Source of the DNA: Gaiellasilicea sp046594445
Lineage (GTDB): Bacteria > Actinomycetota > Thermoleophilia > Gaiellales > Gaiellaceae
Assembly (NCBI GenBank): GCA_046594445.1
Contig: JBKJSM010000065.1
Span: forward strand, 1 to 7,682
Reading direction: 5' to 3'
Length of the DNA stretch: 7,682 nt
The notes beneath the pieces were generated by a model, which was not told where the DNA came from, did not search any database, and saw nothing but the letters and a program-made list of their open reading frames with translations. Within the stretch, counting starts at the first letter, position 1; every line of letters starts with the position of its first letter. Both the position numbers and the translations under genes were made by a program. Shown here in pieces: positions 1 through 5,589 of the stretch.

Positions 1-453
1 GGAGCCGAGCTTGTCCGCGCCGAGGATGCCGAAGAACGCTCCCGCGAGCATCATCCCTTCGAGGCCGATGTTCACGACGCCGCTGCGCTCCGAGAAGATG
101 CCGCCCATCGCCGCGAAGGCGAGCGGCGTCGCGTAGCGCAGCATCGCCGCCGTCAGCGCCGACCAGACCACGACTTCCTCGAGATGGGTCTCACTCGACC
201 GCGTGGCGAGCACGCCGAGACCGATCCCGAGCGCACCGATCGCGATCGCCCCCCAGCCGAGCCTCTTCACTGCCCGCGCCACGGCCCAGATGCCGAGTGC
301 GACCGCGACGAGACCGATCGCGGCCGGCACGAGCGGCTCGCGCACTTTCAGCGGTGGCAGTGCGACCCAGAAGGCGAGCACGCCGGTGGCGATGCCGAGC
401 CAGGCGATCCCGCGTGGGCCTCGCGGCAGGCGAGCGAGCGAGCGCTCGATCAT
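1..453 (-). CDS. BMP-type (nucleoside) ABC importer, second permease subunit, C-terminus beyond window
   Basis: This is one of two membrane channel subunits of the importer, of the BPD_transp_2 family (NupQ/YufQ-like). I translated it directly: 151 codons stay open from the ATG at 453-451 to the window edge, so the C-terminal part is missing. The hallmark is residues 121-134, SERSGVVNIGLEGM, followed by a small-residue helix, which is typical of this permease type. Three hydrophobic stretches precede the core (about 14-33, 41-59 and 66-83), then the core helix begins near 97. Many relatives begin close to the core, so this N-terminal extension looks long. The start is supported by GGAGG at 461-465, 7 nt upstream, and by an ATGA overlap with the preceding permease stop. 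The family is clear; the transported substrate is inferred only from the family. Confidence 0.93.
   Translation of the reverse strand, partial: MIERSLARLPRGPRGIAWLGIATGVLAFWVALPPLKVREPLVPAAIGLVAVALGIWAVARAVKRLGWGAIAIGALGIGLGVLATRSSETHLEEVVVWSALTAAMLRYATPLAFAAMGGIFSERSGVVNIGLEGMMLAGAFFGILGADKLGS
450..453 (-). other. ATGA stop/start overlap between the two permease genes
   Basis: On the minus strand the four bases read ATGA: the TGA ends the first permease and the ATG starts the second. A GGAGG lies 7 nt before the ATG, inside the upstream gene. Such overlaps usually give coupled translation and near-equal amounts of two subunits that form a heterodimer. Confidence 0.85.
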
Positions 454-1742
454 TCGGCTGCCTCCGCGGCGCGTCGCCGCCGGCGCCTGAGGCTGAACAC
501 CGAAAGGATCAGGACGTCGGCTCCGACGAAGAGGACGACGAGCCCCTGGATCAGCACCGTCAGGTTCGAGGCCAGCTCCGGGCGAAAGATCTCCGGATCG
601 AGGTTCCTCGTCGAGGTGCCGGTCACGAGCGACGCGAAGAGCATCGCGGCGAAGCCGATCCCGATCGCCTTGTTCCGGCCGAGCAGCGCGACCGCGATTC
701 CGACGAATGCGATCTGCGACGAGATCAGCACGTCGTTCGTGTTGATCCGGTAGGCCCAGCCGGTGATGTCGAGCGCCCCGGCGAGGCCGGCGAAGAGGCC
801 GGAGATCGCCATCGCGAGGAAGTAGTTGCGCGCGACCGAGATGCCGCCGTAGCGGGCGGCCTCAGGGTTGTAGCCGACCGCGCGCACCTCGTAGCCGAGG
901 GTGGTGCGGTTGAGCGAGATCCAGTAGACGATCAGCCCCGCCAGCGCGACGAAGAAGCCGACGTGAAGCGCCTGGAGCACCGGGTCGCCCCAGAGGATCC
1001 CGAGCTTCGACTCGTCGAGGATGTCGTTCGACACCGGGACGAACGGCTGCGTGTCGTTCTGCAACGGCCCGCCGAGGCCGAAGAGGAAGACGCCGACCCA
1101 GATCGCGATCCAGTTGAGCATGATCGTCGAGATCACCTCGTGCGTCCCGATCGTGGCTTTGAGCAAGCCGGCGATCCCCGCCCAGAGCGCCCCGACCAGA
1201 GCTCCGGCGGCGATCGAGGCGAGGATGTGGACGAAACCGGGCAGCCCGGGCAGCGACGAGCCGACCCACACCGCCATGACGCCACCGGCGAGGTATTGGC
1301 CCTGCCCGCCGATGTTGAAGAGGCCGCACCTGAAGGCGAAGCCGACGGCGAGGCCCGTCAGCGCCAGCGGGACGAAGTTGATCAGGGTCTGCTGGAGGTT
1401 GAACGCCGCGTTCGACTCGATGTCGTCGACGTTCCAGGGGAACCACACATGCGTCTCGGTGAACGGCAGCCGCAGATCGTAGGAGCCGACCTCGATGAAC
1501 CAGTTCAGCCCCGCGCCCTCGAAGATCGCCTTGTACGTGCTGAGCGGATTGCTGCCCGTCGTGGCGAAGACGACGACCCCGCCGATCAGGAACGCGACGA
1601 GGACGGTGAGCAGCGGCACGCCAATGCCGCCGAGCTTCTGGGCGAGAGCAAGCCGCGCGGCGACGCTGGGCGCGTAGTCACCGCCCTTCCGCGGGCTGTC
1701 CACCTTGCCGCTCCCCTCCGCAGGCTTCTCGGACTCGGTCAC
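450..1742 (-). CDS. BMP-type (nucleoside) ABC importer, first permease subunit
   Basis: This 430-residue inner-membrane permease of the BPD_transp_2 family (NupP/YufP-like) pairs with the second permease to form the channel. The N-terminal 35 residues are polar. A first membrane segment lies at about 40-60, and many further hydrophobic helices run from about 120 to 416. Family motifs are FNIGGQGQYLAGG (142-154), GTHEVISTIMLNW (199-211) and GYEVRAVGYNPEAARYGG (283-300), the last being the cytoplasmic loop expected to contact the ATPase. The tail is arginine-rich (419-424), consistent with a cytoplasmic C-terminus. Residues about 80-112, aromatic and acidic, look like an insertion in the first external loop. 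The GTG start at 1742-1740 is chosen because it forms a GTGA overlap with the ATPase stop and gives the polar N-terminus usual for the family; GGAAAG at 1747-1752 is a weak ribosome site. Reading further upstream gives arginine-rich shadow sequence inside the ATPase gene. Confidence 0.93.
   Translation of the reverse strand: MTESEKPAEGSGKVDSPRKGGDYAPSVAARLALAQKLGGIGVPLLTVLVAFLIGGVVVFATTGSNPLSTYKAIFEGAGLNWFIEVGSYDLRLPFTETHVWFPWNVDDIESNAAFNLQQTLINFVPLALTGLAVGFAFRCGLFNIGGQGQYLAGGVMAVWVGSSLPGLPGFVHILASIAAGALVGALWAGIAGLLKATIGTHEVISTIMLNWIAIWVGVFLFGLGGPLQNDTQPFVPVSNDILDESKLGILWGDPVLQALHVGFFVALAGLIVYWISLNRTTLGYEVRAVGYNPEAARYGGISVARNYFLAMAISGLFAGLAGALDITGWAYRINTNDVLISSQIAFVGIAVALLGRNKAIGIGFAAMLFASLVTGTSTRNLDPEIFRPELASNLTVLIQGLVVLFVGADVLILSVFSLRRRRRRAAEAAE
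1739..1742 (-). other. GTGA stop/start overlap between ATPase and first permease
   Basis: The minus strand reads GTGA, where TGA ends the ATPase and GTG starts the permease. Only a weak purine stretch (GGAAAG at 1747-1752) precedes it, so permease translation probably depends on ribosomes finishing the ATPase gene. Confidence 0.8.
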
Positions 1743-3262
1743 GCTGCTTTCCGCCCGCCGCCGGTCATCGCGACGCCGAGCTCCTCTTCGGAGACGCCCG
1801 GGGGGAACTCGCCGACGATCTGCCCCTCGAAGATGACGAGGATCCGGTCGGAGAGCGAGAGGATCTCCTCCAGCTCGAGCGAGACGAGCAGGATGCCGCG
1901 ACCCTCGTCGCGCTCCTCGACGAGCCGGCGGTGAACGAACTCGATCGCGCCGACGTCGAGCCCCCGCGTCGGCTGCGCCGCGATCAGCACCCGCGGGTTG
2001 CGGTCGATCTCCCGGGCCAGGACGACCTTCTGCTGGTTGCCGCCGGACAGGCCGCCGGCCCGGGTGAGCGGGCCGCCGCCGCGCACGTCGAACTCCTGCA
2101 GGAGGCGCCGCGCCCGGTCGATCATCTGCTTCGGGAAGAGCCAACCGAAGCGAGAGGTCGGCGGGTGGTCGTAATCGTGTAGCGCGATGTTCTCGGCGAG
2201 CGTGAAGTCGAGGACGAGGCCGCGGCGCTGCCGGTCCTCGGGAATGTGGCCGAGCCCGGCGTCGAGGCAATCCCGGCAACTCTTGTTCGTGACCTCCTCA
2301 TCCCCCATCGTGATCTTTCCGTCCTTCACCTTGCGCAGGCCCGCAATCGCGTCGATCAGCTCGGTCTGACCGTTGCCGTCGACCCCGGCGATGCCGACGA
2401 TCTCACCGCCGCGCACCTCGAACGAGACGCCGCTCACCTTCTCGAGCCCGCGATCGTCGTCGACCCTGAGGGCCTGGACGGTCAGGATCGGGTCGGCGGG
2501 AGAGGCCGTTCCCTTGTCGACCCGGAGGAGCACCTCGCGGCCGACCATCAGGCGGGCGAGCCCCTCCTCGGTCGCGCCCGCGGCGGGAAGTGTCTCGACC
2601 TTCTTGCCGCGCCGCAGCACGGTGATCCGGTCCGCGACCTCGGTCACCTCGTTCAGCTTGTGGGTGATGAAGATGATCGACTTTCCTTGCTCGGTCAGGC
2701 TCCTGATGATCGTGAACAGCTCCTTCGCCTCCTGCGGCGTGAGCACCGCCGTCGGCTCGTCCAAAATCAGGATGTCCGCCCCGCGGTAGAGGGCTTTCAG
2801 GATCTCGACGCGCTGCTGCTGGCCGACCGTGATGTCCCGGACGACCGCCCGCGGTTCGACCGCGAGCCCGAAGCGGGTCGAGATCTCGCGCACCCGCTTC
2901 TCGGCGGCGGCGTAGTCGAGCAGGACCCCGTTGTAGACGGGCTCGGTCGCGAGCACGATGTTCTCGGCCACCGTCATGACCGGGATCAGCATGAAGTGCT
3001 GGTGCACCATCCCGATCCCGTGCTCGATCGCCGCTCTCGGCGAGTCGATGTCGATCGGCTTGCCGTTGACGAGGATCTCCCCCTCGTCCGGCCGGTAGAG
3101 GCCGTAGAGGACGTTCATCAGGGTCGACTTGCCCGCCCCGTTCTCCCCGAGTAGCGCGTGGACTTCGCTCTTGCGCAGGTCGAAGTCCACCGCGTCATTG
3201 GCGACGATGCCGGGGAAGCGCTTCGTGATCTTGCGAAGCTCGAGAACGGGCCGCTCGTCCAT
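1739..3262 (-). CDS. BMP-type (nucleoside) ABC importer ATPase, two fused nucleotide-binding domains
   Basis: This 507-residue cytoplasmic ATPase energises the importer and resembles NupO/YufO and the RbsA/MglA sugar ATPases. Domain 1 is canonical: Walker A GENGAGKST (39-47), Q-loop Gln88, signature ITVGQQQ (145-151), Walker B ILILDEP (164-170) with catalytic Glu169, and H-loop His201. Domain 2 has a degenerate Walker A (GVDGNGQTE, 293-301, no Lys), the PEDR motif (341-344), signature LSGGNQQ (405-411), and Gln430 in place of the Walker B glutamate. Its H-loop position reads SLELEE with no His. This asymmetry is normal for the family, so domain 1 is expected to carry most hydrolysis. Length is typical. 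The ATG at 3262 gives the usual family N-terminus; no Shine-Dalgarno sequence precedes it, but a TAGAAT box ends 7 nt upstream. It lies 47 bp after the lipoprotein gene and overlaps the permease by 4 nt. Confidence 0.95.
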   Translation of the reverse strand: MDERPVLELRKITKRFPGIVANDAVDFDLRKSEVHALLGENGAGKSTLMNVLYGLYRPDEGEILVNGKPIDIDSPRAAIEHGIGMVHQHFMLIPVMTVAENIVLATEPVYNGVLLDYAAAEKRVREISTRFGLAVEPRAVVRDITVGQQQRVEILKALYRGADILILDEPTAVLTPQEAKELFTIIRSLTEQGKSIIFITHKLNEVTEVADRITVLRRGKKVETLPAAGATEEGLARLMVGREVLLRVDKGTASPADPILTVQALRVDDDRGLEKVSGVSFEVRGGEIVGIAGVDGNGQTELIDAIAGLRKVKDGKITMGDEEVTNKSCRDCLDAGLGHIPEDRQRRGLVLDFTLAENIALHDYDHPPTSRFGWLFPKQMIDRARRLLQEFDVRGGGPLTRAGGLSGGNQQKVVLAREIDRNPRVLIAAQPTRGLDVGAIEFVHRRLVEERDEGRGILLVSLELEEILSLSDRILVIFEGQIVGEFPPGVSEEELGVAMTGGGRKAA

Positions 3263-3269
3263 CCGCGCG

Positions 3270-3275
3270 ATTCTA
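3270..3275 (-). promoter_or_regulatory. Candidate -10 box for a leaderless transcript of the ATPase gene
   Basis: On the minus strand this reads TAGAAT, five of six matches to TATAAT and a fit to TANNNT. Its last base is followed by 7 nt (CGCGCGG) and then the ATG of the ATPase, so a start site at the usual distance would fall on or next to the ATG. The spacer is otherwise almost pure G+C and no ribosome site precedes the ATG. I find no convincing -35 hexamer. Chance occurrence is possible, so this is a candidate only. Confidence 0.4.
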
Positions 3276-3309
3276 TGGGGGCCGGGGCAGCCGGGTCCGC
3301 GGGGACGCG

Positions 3310-4383
3310 CTACCCGACCGTCTCGGGGATGTTCGCGATCGTGCCCGCGGCGAGGTCGTCCTGGACCTCGTTCACCCGGGAGACGAGGTCGGCCGGGACG
3401 TCGGAGGCGATCTCGCCGAGCCCGACGGCGCCCGAGGCGACGTCGAAGACCGTGTCGGCGCCGCCGGAGAACGACCCGTCCTGGACGGACTGGATCGTCT
3501 GGAAGACCGCGACGTCGACCTTCTTCAACGCACTCGTGAGAACGTGGTTGCCGAGATAGCCCTGGTCGGCGTCGACGCCGATTCCGCGCACGTTCTTCTC
3601 GCCGGCAGCGGAGAGGGCCCCGAGCCCGCACTGGCCGGCGACCTGGAAGACGACACGCGCTCCGCGCGCGATCTGGTCGAGTGCGATCTCCTTGCACTTC
3701 GCCTGGTCGACGAAATCCTGCGAGTAGCCGTTGAGTGTCGTGATCTCCGGGTTCGCCGCCTTCGCGCCGGCCTGGTAGCCGGCGATGTAGCGGTCGACCG
3801 GCGGGATCTTGAGCCCGCCGACCGAGCCGATCACCTGCTTCGTGCCCGCCTCCTGCGCGGCCACGAGCCCGGCGAGGTAGCCGACGAGGTAACCCGCCTC
3901 CTGCTCCTTGAACAAAAGCCCGCGGACGTTCGCGGGCTTGCCTTTCAGGCCCTCCTGGGCGAAGTCGATGATCGCGAAGCTCACCTGCGGAAACTCCCGC
4001 GCCACCACGGCGACCGCGTCGGCCATCAGGAACCCAACCGCGATCACGAGGTCGTACTCCCCCTGGGCGAACCGGGTCAGGTTCGGGACGTAGTCGCGGT
4101 CCGACCGCGAGATGAAGACGCGGCCTTCGACGCCCAGCTCGGACTCGGCCTGCTCGAGGCCCTTGTTCGCGAGGAAGTTGAACGAGCGGTCGTCCAGCCC
4201 GCCGATGTCGGTGACGATCCCGACCTTGAGCGCCGGCCCGGCCGTCTCGGTGGTCGTCGTCGCGGCCGCCGTCTCGGTGGTAGTCCCCGTCTCCGAGCCG
4301 TTATCGCTGCCGCAGCCCGCGAGCGCGAGCACAAGCACGACGGCGGGGAGCAGCGTCCAGACGAGAGAGAGACGACGGCTCAT
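3310..4383 (-). CDS. BMP/PnrA-like substrate-binding lipoprotein (second binding protein of the importer)
   Basis: This 357-residue extracytoplasmic binding protein delivers ligand to the permeases. A lipoprotein signal is clear: basic start MSRR, hydrophobic core 7-22 and lipobox LAGC (21-24), with Cys24 as the lipid-modified residue. A flexible Thr/Glu-rich linker (about 30-49, TTTET twice) leads to the PnrA-like fold. Family motifs are VTDIGGLDDRSFN (57-69), SRSDRDYVPNLT (92-103), KGKPANVRGLLFKEQEAGY (148-166) and GIGVDADQGY (268-277). The mature part is acidic by my count (25 Lys+Arg, 42 Asp+Glu). Besides Cys24 it has only Cys230 and Cys252. It is a close paralogue of the upstream protein, so the pair looks like a tandem duplication. 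The ATG at 4383 is the only nearby start that keeps the signal peptide; no Shine-Dalgarno sequence is visible. Nucleoside binding is a family-level inference. Confidence 0.94.
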   Translation of the reverse strand: MSRRLSLVWTLLPAVVLVLALAGCGSDNGSETGTTTETAAATTTTETAGPALKVGIVTDIGGLDDRSFNFLANKGLEQAESELGVEGRVFISRSDRDYVPNLTRFAQGEYDLVIAVGFLMADAVAVVAREFPQVSFAIIDFAQEGLKGKPANVRGLLFKEQEAGYLVGYLAGLVAAQEAGTKQVIGSVGGLKIPPVDRYIAGYQAGAKAANPEITTLNGYSQDFVDQAKCKEIALDQIARGARVVFQVAGQCGLGALSAAGEKNVRGIGVDADQGYLGNHVLTSALKKVDVAVFQTIQSVQDGSFSGGADTVFDVASGAVGLGEIASDVPADLVSRVNEVQDDLAAGTIANIPETVG

Positions 4384-4396
4384 AGCAAGGTGGTAC

Positions 4397-4430
4397 CGGA
4401 AGGGGCGGGATCGAAACCCCGCCCCTTCCG
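4397..4430 (-). terminator. Perfect 13-bp inverted repeat between the two binding-protein genes (attenuator-like hairpin)
   Basis: The arms CGGAAGGGGCGGG and CCCGCCCCTTCCG are exact reverse complements, 4397-4409 against 4418-4430, with an 8-base loop (4410-4417). In the minus-strand transcript the hairpin begins 12 nt after the first binding protein's stop and ends 13 nt before the second one's ATG. It is very GC-rich, but the downstream bases (GTACCACCTTGCT) are not a T-tract. It is therefore not a classical intrinsic terminator. Partial termination, or protection of the upstream mRNA from 3' exonucleases, would both leave the first binding protein in excess. The structure is seen; the function is inferred. 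Confidence 0.6.
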
Positions 4431-4442
4431 ATGCAGCGTGTC

Positions 4443-5507
4443 TCAGTCCGTGGCGGGCGGAGACTGCTGCGTGACCTTGATCTTCCCTGCGACGATCTGC
4501 TTCCGGATGCTCTCGACCTCGGCCTTGAGCGCCGTGGAGATCTTGGTGGAGATCTTCCCGTAGCCGACGCCGCCGGTCTTCACCGTGAAGATGGCGTTGA
4601 AGTTGGTGCGGAACGAGGCACCGGACTTCACCGCCGCCGCAATGGTCGTGGAGACAGCGACGTCGACCTTCTTCGTCGCGCTTGTCATCACGTGCGGCCC
4701 GAGGTAGCCCTGGTCGGCGTCGACGCCGATCCCGAACACCTTCTTCTCCTTGGCCGCCGACAGGACGCCGAGGCCGCACTGGCCCGCGACCTGGAAGACG
4801 ACGCCTGCGCCGTTGGCGATGTGCGTCAGAGCCTGCTCCTTGCACTTCGCCTGATCGACGAAGTCCTGGGAGTAGCTGTGAATCACCTTCACCTTCGGGT
4901 TGGCCTTCTTGGCGCCCGCGTAGTAGCCCGCGATGAAGCGGTCGACCGGCGGGATCTTCAGGCCGCCGACTGCGGCGATCGTCGTATTGCCGCCGACCGG
5001 CTTAAGGGTGACCTGGCGCGCGGCCAGATAGCCGACGAGGTACCCAGCCTCCTGCTCCTTGAAGAGCAGGCCGCGGACGTTCGTGGGCTTGCCCTTGAGC
5101 TCGGCCGCGACGCCGCTATTGTCGACGATCGCGAACTTCGTCTTCGGGAAGCGCTTCGCGACCTGCGCGAGAGCGTCGGCCATGAGGAAGCCGACCCCGA
5201 TCACGAGCCCGCTGCCGTCGCGCGCAGCACGCGTGAGGTTCGGGATGTAGTCGCGGTCAGACTTCGAGATGAAGACGTTCCCCTGGATGCCGAGCTTCTT
5301 CTTCGCGTCCTGAAGTCCCTTATTCGCGAGGAAGTTGAACGACCGGTCGTCGAGACCCCCGATGTCGGTCACGAGCGTGACCTTGAACGTGGCCGCAGGC
5401 GCGGCCTGGACGTCAGTCCTCGCGGATCCCGTGCCGGCGCCGAGCGCCAGCGTCAGGACCGCAACGAGCGCCGCCACCACGAGCGGCGTGAACTTGCGTG
5501 CTTTCAC
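4443..5507 (-). CDS. BMP/PnrA-like secreted substrate-binding protein (first binding protein of the importer)
   Basis: This 354-residue binding protein of the same importer has a Sec-type signal peptide: basic MKARK, hydrophobic core about 8-23, then a small-residue stretch with possible signal peptidase I sites (for example after VQA, 33-35). There is no Cys there, so unlike its paralogue it has no lipid anchor. Family motifs are VTDIGGLDDRSFN (46-58), SKSDRDYIPNLT (81-92), KGKPTNVRGLLFKEQEAGY (138-156) and GIGVDADQGY (259-268). From residue 31 on I count 43 Lys+Arg against 24 Asp+Glu, so it is strongly basic. Cys222 and Cys244 are its only cysteines and match Cys230 and Cys252 of the paralogue. 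The GTG start at 5507 is fixed by an excellent ribosome site (AAGGAGGG, 5511-5518). As first gene after a probable promoter and before a hairpin, it is likely the most abundant product of the operon. Confidence 0.93.
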   Translation of the reverse strand: MKARKFTPLVVAALVAVLTLALGAGTGSARTDVQAAPAATFKVTLVTDIGGLDDRSFNFLANKGLQDAKKKLGIQGNVFISKSDRDYIPNLTRAARDGSGLVIGVGFLMADALAQVAKRFPKTKFAIVDNSGVAAELKGKPTNVRGLLFKEQEAGYLVGYLAARQVTLKPVGGNTTIAAVGGLKIPPVDRFIAGYYAGAKKANPKVKVIHSYSQDFVDQAKCKEQALTHIANGAGVVFQVAGQCGLGVLSAAKEKKVFGIGVDADQGYLGPHVMTSATKKVDVAVSTTIAAAVKSGASFRTNFNAIFTVKTGGVGYGKISTKISTALKAEVESIRKQIVAGKIKVTQQSPPATD

Positions 5508-5510
5508 TTA

Positions 5511-5518
5511 CCCTCCTT
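5511..5518 (-). promoter_or_regulatory. Strong Shine-Dalgarno sequence that sets the GTG start of the first binding protein
   Basis: The minus strand reads AAGGAGGG, then TAA, then the GTG start at 5507. The AGGAGG core (5512-5517) is a full anti-16S match, 4 nt from the GTG. It is by far the best ribosome site in the window, and the following binding-protein and ATPase genes show none, which supports high expression of this gene. Confidence 0.85.
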
Positions 5519-5538
5519 AGAAGTTACAACCACTACCA

Positions 5539-5548
5539 CCAAGCTTGG
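5539..5548 (-). promoter_or_regulatory. 10-bp palindrome in the operon leader, possible operator
   Basis: CCAAGCTTGG is a perfect palindrome. ACC on one side and GGT on the other give near-symmetric flanks, offset by one base. It lies just after the start site expected from the candidate -10 box at 5556-5561, where a bound repressor could block transcription. No regulator gene is in the window, and a 10-bp palindrome can arise by chance. Confidence 0.3.
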
Positions 5549-5555
5549 ACGGTTG

Positions 5556-5564
5556 ATTACATCA
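5556..5564 (-). promoter_or_regulatory. Candidate extended -10 promoter of the ABC importer operon
   Basis: On the minus strand this reads TGATGTAAT: a TGN extension followed by TGTAAT, five of six matches to TATAAT. It sits in the only relatively AT-rich spacer of the window, between the ftsK stop and the first binding-protein gene. The -35 region is weak (TTTCCT at about 18-bp spacing), which an extended -10 can offset. The predicted start near 5549 would give a leader of about 40 nt containing the strong ribosome site. Confidence 0.45.
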
Positions 5565-5589
5565 CTAAGTTGGGGCGGAAGGAAAGTCT

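Noticed and set aside
297..1934. Long plus-strand open frame (545 codons), rich in Arg, Asp and Glu
   Set aside because: It lies antisense to the permease and ATPase genes, has low-complexity composition and no recognisable domain. It is the usual by-product of GC-rich third positions on the other strand.
450..2279. 609-codon version of the first permease
   Set aside because: The first 179 residues are shadow sequence inside the ATPase gene. The GTG at 1742 with a GTGA overlap gives the normal permease N-terminus.
4384..4442. Classical intrinsic terminator ending a monocistronic binding-protein transcript
   Set aside because: The hairpin has no T-tract on either side, and the importer genes continue directly after it. 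Partial termination or RNA protection fits better.
3310..4845. Upstream extension of the lipoprotein frame into the first binding-protein gene (511 codons)
   Set aside because: The added 154 residues are Arg-rich out-of-frame sequence over the first binding-protein gene, and the signal peptide begins at 4383. The equivalent out-of-frame stretch upstream of the ATPase looks similar only because the two binding-protein genes are duplicates.
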